Shown here: positions 21,981 to 34,900 of the stretch, piece after piece
Layout: the number at the start of each line of letters is the position of its first letter
How positions within the stretch are numbered: position 1 is the stretch's first letter
Assembly: GCA_028753945.1 (NCBI GenBank)
Contig: JAPNXP010000009.1
Coordinates: forward strand, 5,766,001-5,830,000
Source: Hexactinellida sp. DTS-2022
Lineage: Eukaryota; Porifera; Hexactinellida
DNA: 64,000 nucleotides
Reading direction: 5' to 3'
Notes under the pieces: model-generated
What the model saw: only the letters and a program-made list of their open reading frames with translations
Told to the model about the DNA's origin: nothing
Databases searched by the model: none
Made by a program: the position numbers and the translations under genes

Positions 21981-22523
21981 ATGTCATCCACTGGACATGC
22001 TGCGAGAACTAGAGCTAGTAACTCCTCCAATACGGGCCCCAGGGGGTCAGGGGGCATGGATTTCCAATATCGACAACAAGTCCCGGAACACCATGCACGG
22101 AGCGCGGTGCTGAAATCTACCTACAGAAATATTCTACTGATACAGAATCTTCTGTTAGCATCAAGCTTAATTATGTTAAATATTATGTACAATAATGGTA
22201 GTCTTATGATTTTGCTAATAGTCAGCGTATGTGGGAACATCCTCAGTAGTTTTCTGGGATTTTTCGGTCGATCTAGAACAAGTACATTTCTAATGAAACT
22301 AAACAGTACTGTTATTGTGACCTTCGGTATGGCTCCTCTGATACTCTATCTCTTTCTATTAGCTTTTGATTCTTCTCAATTGAAAACTAGTGCACTGGTT
22401 ATTATTAACTCAATTCTTGTATTAATAGTTGATGTGTTTGCTGGTGTAAATTCTAGAATGATGGTTAACTGCTGGAACAAGGCAAAGGTATACAAATCAA
22501 AGTCTACTAAAAAGGAGTTTTAA
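21981..22523 (+). CDS. JAGN1: Jagunal-like ER membrane protein
   Basis: The 180-residue single exon starts at an ATG. A short Ser/Gly-rich cytosolic head is followed by GGMDFQYRQQVPEHHARSA, which matches the conserved Jagunal entry (DFQ-R--V--HY). Four hydrophobic helices follow: about residues 50-67 (ILLIQNLLLASSLIML), 73-93, 108-128 and 137-155. The tail is basic (NKAKVYKSKSTKKEF), in keeping with the di-lysine-type ER retrieval tail of JAGN1 (183 residues in human). Jagunal organises ER and supports secretory traffic. Helix sequences are strongly diverged, so the call rests on the N-terminal motif, length, topology and tail. Confidence 0.7.
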   Translation: MSSTGHAARTRASNSSNTGPRGSGGMDFQYRQQVPEHHARSAVLKSTYRNILLIQNLLLASSLIMLNIMYNNGSLMILLIVSVCGNILSSFLGFFGRSRTSTFLMKLNSTVIVTFGMAPLILYLFLLAFDSSQLKTSALVIINSILVLIVDVFAGVNSRMMVNCWNKAKVYKSKSTKKEF

Positions 22524-22797
22524 TATTGATGTTTTGATGTAGATTGTATCCATTATTTGTATTAGTATACTATACTGGAAGAATTATTTATAAATATCCT
22601 TTGCCTCTTTGGCAAAATACGGTGTCTATTGAAATAATGTATAGCACCTTTTTACCATGCGAACTATAAGACAAACTATTTTCTGAGACTACTAATTAGT
22701 TTTATCACGTATTCTATCTACGATAGATTTAGTAACCTATTAAATAATTTTATCTTAATTATAACTGGGGCCTTATTCACTAAACTTCTTAATTAAA

Positions 22798-22830
22798 CTT
22801 AGTTTGTGCTTAGTTTAAGCACAAACTAAG
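22798..22830. repeat. Perfect 15-bp hairpin within a foldback repeat
   Basis: cttagtttgtgctta and its exact inverse are separated by only 3 bases. The word aaacttagtttgtgctt recurs at 22865-22882, so the block 22770-22886 is probably a small foldback element. Confidence 0.6.
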
Positions 22831-23670
22831 TATGAAACTAAGTCGGTATTCACGAAGCGAAGTCTAAACTTAGTTTGTGCTTCTGAAAATCAGTAATCAT
22901 AAGTTAATCGTGCCAAATTACAATAAATAAGTGAATTTAGAATAATTTGTGCCAAATTTATTTTATTTGGCAAAATAGGAACTATTAAATATGAGTACTG
23001 CTGTATAATATGATTTAAAATTAATATCCATTTTATGTTTAATTCATAACATTAGTAAGTTGATACTCGTATATATTATTATAATCTTCTGGATGATATA
23101 CTATGCAAAAATATTAAAAGTTATATGAGTAATTCTTGTGATTTGTTTGATATTTTTATAGTCAGGAGGTGAATAACAGCTTTGGAGCAAATCTCTTTGT
23201 TCCAATCGCTTAAGAATTTGTTCAAAAGCTTTCTGATGTGGGAAAATGATCGAAAGGTACTATAATTTGGTATCCGGATCGAAATTAGTATTATTTTGTT
23301 CGAAATTTGGCTAAAAAGTGATTGAAATAACTAAAGTATTACGATCCGTAAGTTAGATAGGTCCTAAATTGCTGAAATGATACTGTAATTATATGATTGC
23401 CAACATATATGTTTATATCCTTTGCAGTACATAAAGGGTAGAGTGATAATGGTGGGGGCATGAGATTTTTGTCAAATTATCACTATATTCAATATATAAT
23501 ATATCCATTATACGTATATCACTATATCCACTGTATCACTGCATATGTATGCATTGTCAATACTTATCTCTCATAAGTATATTCAAATTCCTTATTGAAT
23601 TCAACTGGTAACGATATTTATACTGTAAAATATGAAATTATGGGGGCCAAGGAAGGTCACTTTATCCAAT

Positions 23671-23846
23671 ACAGTCGAAATCGGATTATTTTGTCCAATT
23701 CTTTTCATGGATAATTCGACAAATTAATCCGATAAGACAAATAAACCCGGTGGGATATCCATGCAAAATGGTATATATATCATAATTTTCCTCTAATCTT
23801 TGGACAAAATAGTCCGATAAAACAAAAATAATCCGATTTCGACTGT
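23671..23846. mobile_element. Pogo-type MITE, 72 bp upstream of NDUFS2 start
   Basis: acagtcgaaatcggattatt pairs with aataatccgatttcgactgt. The words ttttgtcc/ggacaaaa extend the inverted repeat inward. Confidence 0.8.
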
Positions 23847-23918
23847 ATATCACTCCCCATTATGTACTGTATCATTCTATTCATTGTCCTATGATTATAT
23901 AATACGCTAGCATGTGAG

Positions 23919-26900
23919 ATGGCAGCTCGCATTATCCGCTGCATCCCACTCAGTTACCGCATCCCTCTGATAGCCAGGAGCTGTGTTCCCCTCTCCCGCC
24001 CGCTCACGACTTCACACCTCCGCCTCAAAACAGACCCCGTCGGGAAGCCGTTCGACTTGCCGGACTTCAAGCTGAGGCCCCAGAAGCTTGCGGTCGGGGA
24101 GAACCAGGAGGGATTCGAGGAGGTGGAGCTGATCGACGAGGACGGAGAAGATATCGGAAAAGGGAGCGTCATGTTCCCTGACGAGGAATCCATGAAGTGG
24201 GACAGAGACGCGGAGGCGTTCCCGGATATTCAGCTGTCCACTCTTACGATAAACTTCGGACCGCAGCACCCTGCAGCTCACGGGGTGCTCAGGCTTATCA
24301 TGGAAATAGAAGGAGAGGTCAGTTGCTCTTTATGCTATTAGTTCGTAGATATAGTATAAGGTATAAGGTATTCAATAATAACACTTTATATATAAGATTA
24401 TCTGATCCAGAGCCCAGGGTACAGTAAGTCATAACGGCATAACGGTACAATTTCACTATCTTACCGTTATGGTATATAAACTAAAGGTGTAGCCCAGCTC
24501 AATAGATATATGTATTTCAATGTCCTTTACATAATACAAAACATATATTGGTTGAAATGATATTATATAATAAACTATTATTATTTCATTTATTTTACAT
24601 AGGCGTAGACTCCGGTATGGTTGGTAGGGCCCTACCAATATTATGACTTTCATCATTAGAATCACCATGGCCAATAGCCTCACCAATGTCTCAACAATGG
24701 ACTAACAAATGGGCTCTACGGGGCCTCTACCAATCCCCATCCTGGTTCAAAGTTATAATATATTGGAGACAAAAAATCTTTGGGGCGGCCATTGTCAGTC
24801 CGGTTATTATATTGGTTGGGCAACCGATCTATGACCATAAAACTGAAACATTGTTTCTGTAAATTTTGGAATAGCCGTGGCCTCCCCAGCCAATGCAGCT
24901 ACAACGATTTGATATTATTCTATTTGATGTCAATGTAGTAGTGTTATATTTAGAAAGAGAAGTTATTTTCTAAGATTATATCCTGGTTGACATGAACTCA
25001 GGGATAATTTTTCTTTTTATTGGCTCGTTGGTCTAGTGGTATGATTCTCGCTTAGGGTGCGAGAGGCCCCGGGTTCAACTCCCGGACGAGCCCTACTTTT
25101 TGAACTTTTCATTAAATTGAGACATTTGCTTATTAAAAGTGGACCATGGATTATACCATATATTACTTGTGCCTCTTGAATTAGAAATTCAGGAATTTTT
25201 GTGATTATAAATTTTCATCATTTACTTAGTATTTGATAGATATTATATTTGACGGCCAACCCAGTTTTCCTTACAGGGCAGGTTCCTACTAGAAAGAGGA
25301 AATATAATATTACTACCCATGTGTCTCAAACTTTTTATTTTAGTTACCTCTTTATTATATCAAATTGAGAACGTTGACTGGTTTACCATGCTTCCACGAT
25401 AGTATATAAGCTGACAGCACACAATAATATGTCTTTAATTTCGCATTGCCTTATATGCTAATTACAATGACATGTCTTTATATACTGACGCTAAGCTATA
25501 ATTAATATAAATATCTTTGTATAGACAGTCCGTAGATGCGACCCGCACATTGGCCTGCTGCACCGCGGCACTGAGAAGCTAATCGAGTACAAAACCTACC
25601 ATCAGGCTCTCCCGTACTTCGACAGACTCGACTACGTGAGCATGATGTGCAACGAGCAGTGCTACTCCCTAGCGGTTGAGAAACTGCTAGGAATTGATAT
25701 TCCCATCCGCGCTAAGTACATACGCACAATGTTTGCGGAGATAACTCGCATTCTGAACCACCTAATGGCGGTGGGGACTCACATTCTGGACATAGGAGCC
25801 ATAACGCCCTTCCTGTGGGTGTTCGAGGAGCGAGAGAAGATGATGGAGTTCTACGAGCGGGTGTCAGGGGCCAGGCTACACGCGGCGTACATACGGCCGG
25901 GGGGCGTGGCTCAGGATATGCCCATTGGACTCATGGACGACATACACGACTTCATAAAGCACCTCTCTTCCAGACTGGATGAGGTGAGTTCAGTCGGGAA
26001 TTAAGTGTTTTAATCGACTATTCAAATGGCAACTAAATAGAACAAATTTTCATTATGAGCCGTTCAAACGTACGTAACGCAAAATTCCGGATAAATTATA
26101 CCCCTCCCATCCTATGTCACGATTTTGAACATGTTTGTAATATAAAGGGATGATCTGTCACTCATTGGTTGACCCCCTCCCCTCTTCGAAGCGTTACGTA
26201 ACGTTTGAACGGCCCCTGTCTGTCTACACCAAATGAATGATTTAATTATACTAAAAATCAAATAAATCATCATTTTTCAACACTGCCTGAGTTTAGAAGA
26301 ACTAAACTAGAATAACTGTATTAATGTGTCTCGCTAGGTTGAGGACGTGGTGACTAGCAACCGTATCTGGAAGCAGAGAGTCGTGGACATCGGAGTGGTG
26401 CCGGCGCAGGCTGCGCTAGACTACGGATTCACCGGTGTGATGCTGCGGGGGTCCGGCATAAAGTGGGACCTCCGAAAGGTGCAACCGTACGACGCGTATC
26501 ACTGGGTGGACTTTGACATTCCAATCGGCCAGAACGGGGACTGCTTCGATCGGTACCTGTGTCGGATGCAGGAGATGCGACAGAGCCTCAGGATAATCAG
26601 CCAGTGTCTCAACCAGATGCCCGAGGGGGATGTCAGGGTAGATGACGTCAAGATAACCCCGCCCAAACGGTCCGAAATGAAGAACTCAATGGAGGCACTT
26701 ATCCACCACTTTAAGCTGTACACTCAGGGGTACCAAGTGCCCCCTGGACAGACCTACACCGCTATCGAGGCTCCGAAGGGAGAGTTCGGAGTGTACCTCG
26801 TCTCAGACGGGTCTTCTCGGCCCTACCGCTGCAAGATACGAGCCCCGGGGTTCTACCACCTCGCCGGTCTAGACTTCATGTCGAAGGGACACATGTTGGC

Positions 26901-26958
26901 AGACGTGGTGGCTATTATCGGGACCATGGATGTTGTGTTTGGGGAGATTGATCGGTAA
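23919..26958 (+). CDS. NDUFS2: NADH-quinone oxidoreductase 49 kDa subunit, mitochondrial
   Basis: This is the 49-kDa core subunit of respiratory complex I in the mitochondrial inner membrane, which helps form the quinone pocket. Three exons join in frame: 23919-24317, 25525-25983 and 26338-26958, all phase 0, giving 491-492 residues. Donors are GAG|GTCAGT and GAG|GTGAGT; acceptors are GTATAG| and CGCTAG|. Exon 1 has a basic, Ser/Arg-rich mitochondrial presequence, then [15 protein letters not shown]. Exon 2 carries [36 protein letters not shown] and [19 protein letters not shown]. Exon 3 carries [15 protein letters not shown] and ends [19 protein letters not shown], the exact family C-terminus. 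Intron 1 hosts a tRNA-Pro gene on the same strand, and intron 2 hosts a MITE. Confidence 0.97.
25022..25093 (+). tRNA. tRNA-Pro (anticodon AGG)
   Basis: The 72-nt cloverleaf has acceptor stem GGCTCGT/ACGAGCC. The A box is TGGTCTAGTGGT and the B box GGTTCAACTCC. The anticodon stem-loop is TCTCGC-TTAGGGT-GCGAGA, so the anticodon is AGG. No intron is present. A T run at 25096-25100 is a pol III terminator. The gene lies wholly within intron 1 of NDUFS2, on the same strand. Confidence 0.96.
26057..26216. mobile_element. MITE in NDUFS2 intron 2
   Basis: The left end gagccgttcaaacgtacgta pairs with the right end acgtaacgtttgaacggccc. The element is 160 bp and unrelated to the pogo-type family. It makes up nearly half of the 354-bp intron. 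Confidence 0.75.
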
Positions 26959-27006
26959 TCTGTGGTGTATTAGCTAATGACTGCGAATAATTAATACAAT
27001 ACAGGT

Positions 27007-27166
27007 ACAGTAAACTCTCGTTATAACGAAGTGTGCTTGGGACCTGTAAATTCCTTCGTTATATCCGGATATTCGTTATAAGCGGATAATAATTAATCAA
27101 TTAACTTAATTAAGTGCTCTGGGGGGGAATCTCATATCTGACTTCGTTATAACGGGAGTTCACTGT
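27007..27166. mobile_element. Pogo-type MITE, CGTTATAACG subfamily
   Basis: acagtaaactctcgttataa pairs with ttataacgggagttcactgt. The left third also matches the 84-bp element at 49679-49762, including gggacctgtaaattccttcg. Confidence 0.8.
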
Positions 27167-27298
27167 ATGTATGCTTTTGTTAAGCGAGGGAGTTAGAATG
27201 GCAGATTCCATATGACTTGTTTCGTATCGCGGGGTTATTTAATTTAATCCCTATAGATTTTAGACATTTGTTATTTTTAGGTCGTCTATGGGTATTGC

Positions 27299-27474
27299 AC
27301 TAGAACCTCGTTAATACGAACACCAACGGACGGTAAATATTTGTTCGCTTTATCCTGAGTTCGTGTTTATTACCCATTGAATAGCCATTTTAAGGACCTG
27401 ATTTTGTGGAACTGTTTGTTCGTCTTATCCGAAAATTTGCATTAACCGTGTTCGTACTAACGAGGTTCTACTGT
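27299..27474. mobile_element. Pogo-type MITE, CCTCGTTAATACGAAC subfamily
   Basis: tagaacctcgttaatacgaa pairs with cgtactaacgaggttctact (followed by gta). It is related to elements at 28672, 29107 and 44772. Confidence 0.8.
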
Positions 27475-27593
27475 ATTTGTTTATTTATGCTTTTATTTTG
27501 CTCGTTTCTAGCATTTTTTAATTTTTAATCGATGAATCAGCGCCTGACTGCTTTTTAATATTTTTACATTTTAACTTCTCTAATAACTTTAAA

Positions 27594-29781
27594 ATGGTTG
27601 ACTGCGACAACTCTATCATAACTCAAGTAACTCCAGATGACGTGAATAACATACAAATATCATCTGGTGAGTGTATTTATTTATTTATTATCTTGTTTAG
27701 TATTTAGTTAATTATTTATTAATTTGTTGTTTGTTTATTCACCTATTTATTTATTTATTTATTGACTTTATTAATTTTGGTATCTCCATTTATTTCAAGT
27801 TTGGGGTACATATTCGATAAATTTTCTCTCTAATATCAATTTCACATATCCCACTAGAACCGATAGAGATAACAAGAACGAACAGATCCCGTGTGGCTTC
27901 CTGGCCCGTAGTGCGCTACTGCAAGTCTCTGGTTTGCTGTAGCTTCAGGAGTTCTGACGTAGAAGACGAGCCTGCTATTTCCCTAACACTTCCGCTAAAC
28001 GTATTTATCAGTCATTAACTTATTATTACAGTCGAATCCGCTTAATAGTGCACCGGTTAATAGATTTTTTCTGCTTAATGGGCTCAAAATTTCACAGGAT
28101 TTATAGGACGGAATTGCAGTTTAACTTAAAATATTTTCGGTTAATAGATTTCTCAGCTTAATCGGATCAAAGTAACCTGGCCTCGAGGTGGCCCTATTAA
28201 GCGGAGTCAACTGTATTTAGCATATGATTAATATTACAATATTACAATACACTCTGCAGGACACAACATGTTCTAACGGGCCCACCGGCGCTCTCCTGGC
28301 TCCAATAGAGTCCATCAACGGAGTATCTAGGAAGTGTGTTGTTATCGACCTGGACGAGACTCTAGTGCACAGTTCTTTTCGGGTTTGTTTTGTCAGATAA
28401 TTATTTAGTAATGATTTATGCGAAATTATCCGCGAGTATTATAATACTAAAACCTAGCAGCCAAACAAAAGGGTTTATCGGGAAAACTCACCTTATCAGT
28501 GTTTGAAAGTACTACATACAAACTCTGCCACATAAATATATTTCAAACATGTAGTACGAATTACTATTATTATTTCCTATTACAATTGGATTTATTTAGC
28601 CTGTACCAGATGCTGATTTTATCGTTCCAGTCGAGCTCGATGGAAGAGTACACCAGGTACACCAATATTATACAGTAGAACCTCGTTAATGCGAATTTCT
28701 GATTATGGAATACTATTTGACGGGTCACTTGTTGTACGTTTAGCAATGTTCTACTGTATTTAGTTAATAAATATTATGTTTTATCACAACTCTATGTGCT
28801 ATAGGTATATGTATTAAAAAGACCTCATGTAGACGAATTCCTTAGTTATATGGGAAAAACATTTGAATGTATCCTATTTACAGCAAGTCTATCAAAGGTA
28901 ATACTATTCCCTTACAAACACTTATTTATAATATCTCTATTATTATTTATAATATCTCTATTATTATTTTTGTTATTTAGTACGCAGAACCAGTATCCGA
29001 CCTCTTAGACACAAGCAATTGTTTCAAAGCTAAACTCTTCAGAGAATCTTGCGTCTATTATAAAGGAAATTATGTCAAAGTAAGCTAACTCGTGTTTGAT
29101 TATAATCACTAGAACCTCGTTAGTACGAACACCAGATGACCATCAAAATGCGTTCGCTTTATCCAGAATTCGTATTAACCTGTGTCATTTGTACTGAAAA
29201 AAGCTTCGAATAGGACTGAAATAGTGTTCGTATTAACCATATTCGTACCAACGAAGTTCTACTGTATGAAATAGTTATACATTATTTCCTCAATAGGACC
29301 TGAGCAAGCTGGGAAGAGATTTAAACACAACTGTTATAATCGACAATTCACCAGCTTCATACTCGTTTCACCCAGAGAATGCTGTAAGTAATACGATTCT
29401 GTTTGTGTTAATACTTAGATAAAGATTAAATAATTATTTAACAGTGCCAGTGTATTATACAGCCATTTGTAGATCCAATTTTCACACACCTAATCACAAA
29501 TGAATGTTACTGTATAGGAGAAGATTTCAAATTTTCGCCCTCCTAAATTAAAATTTCCCAAATCATACTCCAAAAGGAGCGTCTCGCGCTCCTGGATAAT
29601 TCCTTGATTAACACTGTCAACAGTATTTATATTTTATTACAAGAGCCTGACTATTTAGGTTCCAATCAGCACGTGGTTTGATGACCCCACAGACACAGAA
29701 TTGAAAGACCTTATTCCATTCTTTGAAGGCTTGAACAAAGTAGATAATGTCCAGAAGGTGTTAGGACACTCGCATTCATAA
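27594..29781 (+). CDS. CTDSP: Small CTD phosphatase (SCP1/CTDSP family)
   Basis: This is a predicted HAD-type phosphatase of the SCP family, which removes phosphate from the RNA polymerase II C-terminal domain. Eight exons join in frame: 27594-27666, 27858-28000, 28260-28382, 28600-28656, 28805-28897, 28981-29079, 29297-29383 and 29659-29781, giving 265 residues (human CTDSP1 has 261). The catalytic loop is [14 protein letters not shown], with the DLDET nucleophile motif. [29 protein letters not shown] and [20 protein letters not shown] follow the family order, ending in a [17 protein letters not shown] helix. A cysteine pair (SLVCCSF) near residue 45 matches the palmitoylation or membrane-targeting site of SCPs. 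Introns 2, 4 and 6 each contain a pogo-type MITE. Confidence 0.95.
28028..28214. mobile_element. Pogo-type MITE in CTDSP intron 2
   Basis: acagtcgaatccgcttaata pairs with attaagcggagtcaactgt. The interior is close to the elements at 38505-38673 and 60785-60937. Confidence 0.8.
28672..28757. mobile_element. Pogo-type MITE in CTDSP intron 4
   Basis: The 86-bp element runs from acagtagaacctcgttaatg to gttctactgt. It fills more than half of a 148-bp intron. The right TIR is eroded. Confidence 0.7.
29107..29265. mobile_element. Pogo-type MITE in CTDSP intron 6
   Basis: actagaacctcgttagtacg pairs with cgtaccaacgaagttctact (followed by gt). It fills about three quarters of a 217-bp intron. Confidence 0.75.
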
Positions 29782-31938
29782 GTTGAATTTATTTCGAATC
29801 ACTCTGCTCTGATGTAACTGAATGGTGGAAACTGTGAGCATGCACAGCTCTTTTAAAGTCACATTTTATAGTCTAGGCATATTTTGTCTTTGGAAGAAAT
29901 TTGATATTAGTTTTATTTATTTATACTAGACTCATACCAAATGTATTTTTATATTTCTCATCTCGTTTTAACTAGTGTACAAGATTGTTTTAAGTTACAC
30001 ACTTTTAAGTTTTAATCTAACTTTTATATTTGTCTTAGTAATTGGTGTTTTCTTGTTTTTGAGTTATGTGACGAAATGTTTAAATTTTATTAAATTTTAT
30101 ATCCCCTTATTCTTCTAGTTTCTTTGTTCATTAACCAGTCAGAGGTTCTCGTTAAAATGGTATAGTTAACTGTGACCTGAAACTATTGTTACTATTTCGA
30201 TGTGTTCACGAAATACTAGCAGGGTTACCTTGGGTATGGGAAGTTTTAGCCTATGAGAATTCCCACATGTGGCAATCCTACGGGAAATTGGGAATCCTGT
30301 AGGAATACAATAGGAACAACTGAATTAACTCAGGATTTCCCACATGAATGACAGGACTTCAACAGAATCTCCAAATTCCTATAGATGATGATATCCCAGT
30401 TATTCTTTGTATATAATTATATATCTAATAATATAATAAGAATTAATAATATATACTAATACAAATATCACACTATTACAGCCATATGAATTTGAGTACA
30501 TTCAGTTTGGTAATTTTCCTGTGGGAATCCTATGGGAGTGGGATTGAAATTCCCACCTGTTAAACAAATAGTGTTCACTATAGGAGTTTTGACTGTATAT
30601 AAGGAAGTTAAAATAATCATGATGATGATCGTTGGATAATTAATCTCATTTTTAAATTAAGAACAAGTTCGCTTATGACTTAGGTCTCATTTCTTAATAA
30701 ATAGAGCAATCTTGCTACTATACGAACCCAGTTTTCGTCATTGAAAATGCAAATCGTAAGCTTTGAAAGAATATTGAGGATGCAGTAAAATTACCTCTTG
30801 TCCATACAGGATTGTATTTAGGTATACTAGCCTTTTAAGATATTTAACTGACTTGTTATAGGCTATGGTATGGTCATAATATTACAAAAACAAGTCATTA
30901 CTAATAGGGGGCCACAGGGTAGAAAAGGTTGAAACCACTGGTATAGGTATACTATATTATTAAACACAATGGTATAAATACTTAAATGTTGATTGACATA
31001 ATTTTCAAGAGGTTTACTAGCTATAATTAACCCCTAAAAAAAATATCAACAATAATAATAATATTTTATCTAAGATGGATGGCTCCCCTGGTCCTTATAT
31101 ACCATGTTTTGTACTGACACTAATTACAATTTAGAGTTAAGTTTTTGCCTTGTTTAGTTTTTCTTGATAAATACCTTTCAGTCTTTAGATCGTGTAAGAC
31201 ATTGTAAAAGTGACCTGTTATGTTTCGTTAATAATGCACAATGTCAGGGACTCAGGTCGACTTTTGTGAAACCTCAAAGAAACATTGAGAAACATAATAA
31301 AAGAGGTTTCATAGTTGAATAACAAATATAGTTGGGAACTATCAAAGCTATATTGGGAATCTTTGTACGTAATTCTATTAGTTTCATTTTCACTGGAATG
31401 ATAATAGTATGGCTCTGGTTTGTTACATAGGATGCCACTATACTTCTAATACACGACACATTGACCTATAGTCCTGAATTTATATCTTAGTTATTAAAGT
31501 GAATATGATAGCATAGTTTATTGAAATTAAATTACTCATTAGAATAATTATATCGGTCAACAAATTGATTAGTTCATGCTATCTCATATACTAATAATAC
31601 TATTATTATGTAGATTATATTACAGTGTACTTAGTAATTAGTTATTAGTTGCTTTTATTCGTAAAGATAATAAAGTATGCGCTAACAATTGTTCGATTCC
31701 CCTTACTATTGGGTAAAACAGAACCAAACTGAGTCAATATATCCACATTCCTTTTTCAAGTTCATCAGCATTCCTTTTGTAATTACTATAGACTTGTTCT
31801 GGCTAGCTGCCAGATGTAAGCATTCTAAATGTTTTATACTTATTAGTGCATAGGAAACTATATAATAGATTGAATAGAATGACTCAATAGCTGGATCTGA
31901 TAATACTATTGCAGTTAGTTAGCTTGTAGATTTACCAG
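29782..31938. other. Intergenic, about 2.2 kb
   Basis: Positions 30212-30596 are repeat-like, with recurring words (gggaattcccac, gggaatcct, cccacatg) on both strands and an end similar to ttgactgtat. I could not define clean termini. The rest is AT-rich without a supportable gene. Confidence 0.45.
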
Positions 31939-34900
31939 ATGACAACTGATGAGCCACGCAAGAGAGATTTCGCGCGTCACCTCGCAAAGACCTCCGCCCT
32001 GACAGCCCGGATGGAAGTTCAGCACACTTTCGATTTCAACGAAGACACGTTACTCACAGAGCTGATCCTCCCTCCCACCATGTCCCAGAGCAGCTCAATA
32101 CAAAGCAAGAAGTGGTCCGATGACACGATCGAGGCGCAAAACCAGGACGATACGGCCCGTCTCAGCTTCGACGAGGAGGAACTGCACACGCCTCTGCCCC
32201 CTGAGATCTCCGGCGGTTCCTTCCTATCCGTTGTACAGGTGGTCCCTGACCCGGTGGACTACGAAGCTTACCTGCAGGAGTGTCTCAGAGAGATTGAATC
32301 ACCCAGCGAACTACAGATCCTGTGGGACATTCCTAAGACGGATGTGACAGTCAAGGAAATGAAACGTGAACACCGAGAAGTCGAAGTGCCAGTGCCGATC
32401 CGACTCTCTGACCAAAGCAACCACTATTTCCGATTCTACGCTGACTCATTCCTGAGAGACTGGAGTGTCGCCATGCGTACCTATGGCGCCTTCAATGGCT
32501 TCGAGGGAGTCAATCGGACGCAGGATTCTAACCTGCTTTGCCGACGCACCCCCTCGTTTATCAACAAGAAAATGATGGAATTCAGCTACCCAGTGGACGC
32601 GGCGGGAGGAGACGGAGAGAGCCAGGGCGTGAAGGAGGACACGGTACTCGAGGAGGTGATAGATGGGAAGGACTGGATGGAGATGGACGATAAAAACAAC
32701 AAGTTCAGGAAATTCCAGAGGCATTCTTCTATCTTCAGTACTTATCCGCGAAAATTAGATCCACGCATTGAACTACGAACTGAAGCTAAAATTCCAACCG
32801 ATCATACGGGCACCAGATTGAAGATACACGTGATAAAGTTCGAAATGGTACAAAAGTTCGAGCCTCTATTCGGTACGCTCTACCTCTACGACACACGCGA
32901 GAAGAGACGCATTTCTGAGAATTTATACTTCGACTTCAATGAAGACGAGCAACAAAAGATGTTAGTGAAGCATATCACTGAGAGAGCGTACGAGACCAAG
33001 GCACACGCAGGGATATTCTCAATCACGAACCTGCATCCAGATGTGTTCATTATTATTAGAATAGACAAAGTGTTGGAGGGAGTAACTCCTAAATCATTGG
33101 TTGATGTATACACCAGTGATAAATCCTCCAGCCAAGCGAAATTCGATAAACTGAAAAGCGCAGCTGTAGACTACTGTGATCGTTTGGGAAAATACCGTAT
33201 GCCATTCGCATGGTACTGTGTCAGTATGGCGAAAATATTCGAAACCAAATTGGTAGACCGAGAGGCTGAAAAGATCCCAGCTTTGGACGGTCCTTTTCAC
33301 TGCACAGTTAAGATCCAGTGCTTGATTCTACAGGAGCCAGAACGCCTGCGAGAGGAAGACCTGCACAAGTTCTGTCAGGAGCTGAAGAAGTACGAAGCTA
33401 GCACTAAGTCCAGACCGCGTACTAACTTTGAGTATGTTAAGACGGATATAGCTATCGAGGTGTCCACGCTTGTTGAGAGCGATCTGCTGTGTGTATTCAG
33501 TTCTAACTACACACGAGTGAAAGGTCCTAAGGAGGTGAAGAAGAAATATCGACCTGTGAGAGAAGTCGAAGAGTTTCTAGCTAAAGAGATTTATAAGCCT
33601 AGTGTCAGTTACAAGAATCTCCTATATCTGTATCCACAGGCTCTCAACATTTCTAACATAAAAACAGGGACTATCTCAGCGCGAAATATCGCAGTTAGGA
33701 TTATCTATCTCAGCCACGAAGATACGGATTCAGCACTGAATATAATCTATGGGAAATCTAACTCGGCTAAGTTCTACAGCGAGAGCTACGCTGCAGTTTC
33801 CTATCATAGCAAAACTCCTGATTTCTACGAAGAAATTAAGGTCGATCTCCCAACCAAGATAACAGAGTTCTCGCACTTCCTTTTCCAGTTCTTTCACATA
33901 ACTTGTCAGAAGCCGAAGAGACGAGAAGAGGAAGCGCTGATGAGTCAGCTGATCGGTATCACATGGCTCCCCATTATAGATCTGAAAACCGGCATGATTA
34001 ACGTGGGGGAGTTCAATCTCCCTATCTCCTCTGATTTTCTCCCCAAAGACTACAGTCGAAGCAGTCCCGAAATTAATCTTCCCTCAGTCAAGTGGATGGA
34101 CGGACACAGGCCGCTATTCAAAGTGTCCCTTAATCTGCAGAGCACCATACACCCTCTCTGCCCCGGGATACACAACTATCTCACGACGACATTTTGGGCT
34201 GACAAGCTTGAGTCGGAACCCACACCCATTGAGGTGGTGTCTGTGATTTCAGAGCTTCCAAAGTGTGAGCCAGAACAGCTGTTCAAATTCTTACACATAT
34301 TATTTGACACATTATTCCAGTACCTGATCATCGAAGGTCCCATTTCTAACTGTACATTTCTATCGCTCACCAAATTGATTCATCAGATCCATCAGAATGA
34401 CCCGCTTGATGAGGACCCTAACGGCCGTAACCAGAAGCTGGCTTCCTACATCCACTTTGTGTTCAGGACCCCTAGGCCCACCCCCCCGGCGGAGAAGGGC
34501 ACGGGTCGGTACTTGCACGAGGTGCTGGTGCATCTGTGGCTGAATGCCGACGATAACCTGCTGGGGCTAGTGCACTCACACTCTTGGTTCTATTTCGAAC
34601 TGATGCTTAAGAGCATGGTGCAGTATCTGAGCCAGTCAGATAAGCTGCTAGAGGAACAGTCCAACCGATTTGGTAAACAGTTCCTGGATAATCTGCTCTC
34701 TCTGGTGAAACGAGTTACTGAGTCAATAATAGAACTCATTTCCAAGGTCAGATCTGAGAACGCGCAACAGTTGTCACTCAGTTTGGCTTATTTTATTCAC
34801 GACTTGATGTCCGTTATTGACAGAACCTGTGTTCTGAATATGGTTAAGATATACTTCCGGCGGTTCATTCAGAGCACCGCTGATCCCACTTCTCTGATAC

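Larger units (their letters stand above)
22524..23918. other. Intergenic with a foldback repeat and a pogo-type MITE
   Basis: It holds a perfect hairpin at 22798-22830 within a repeat-like block (22770-22886) and the element at 23671-23846. No gene is seen. Confidence 0.5.
26959..27593. other. NDUFS2-CTDSP gap with two pogo-type MITEs
   Basis: The elements at 27007-27166 and 27299-27474 make up over half of the gap. The remainder is AT-rich. Confidence 0.6.

Noticed and set aside
24600..24920. Possible repeat in NDUFS2 intron 1 with recurring ccaat/attgg words
   Set aside because: I could not find terminal inverted repeats or a target duplication, so I do not list it as an element.
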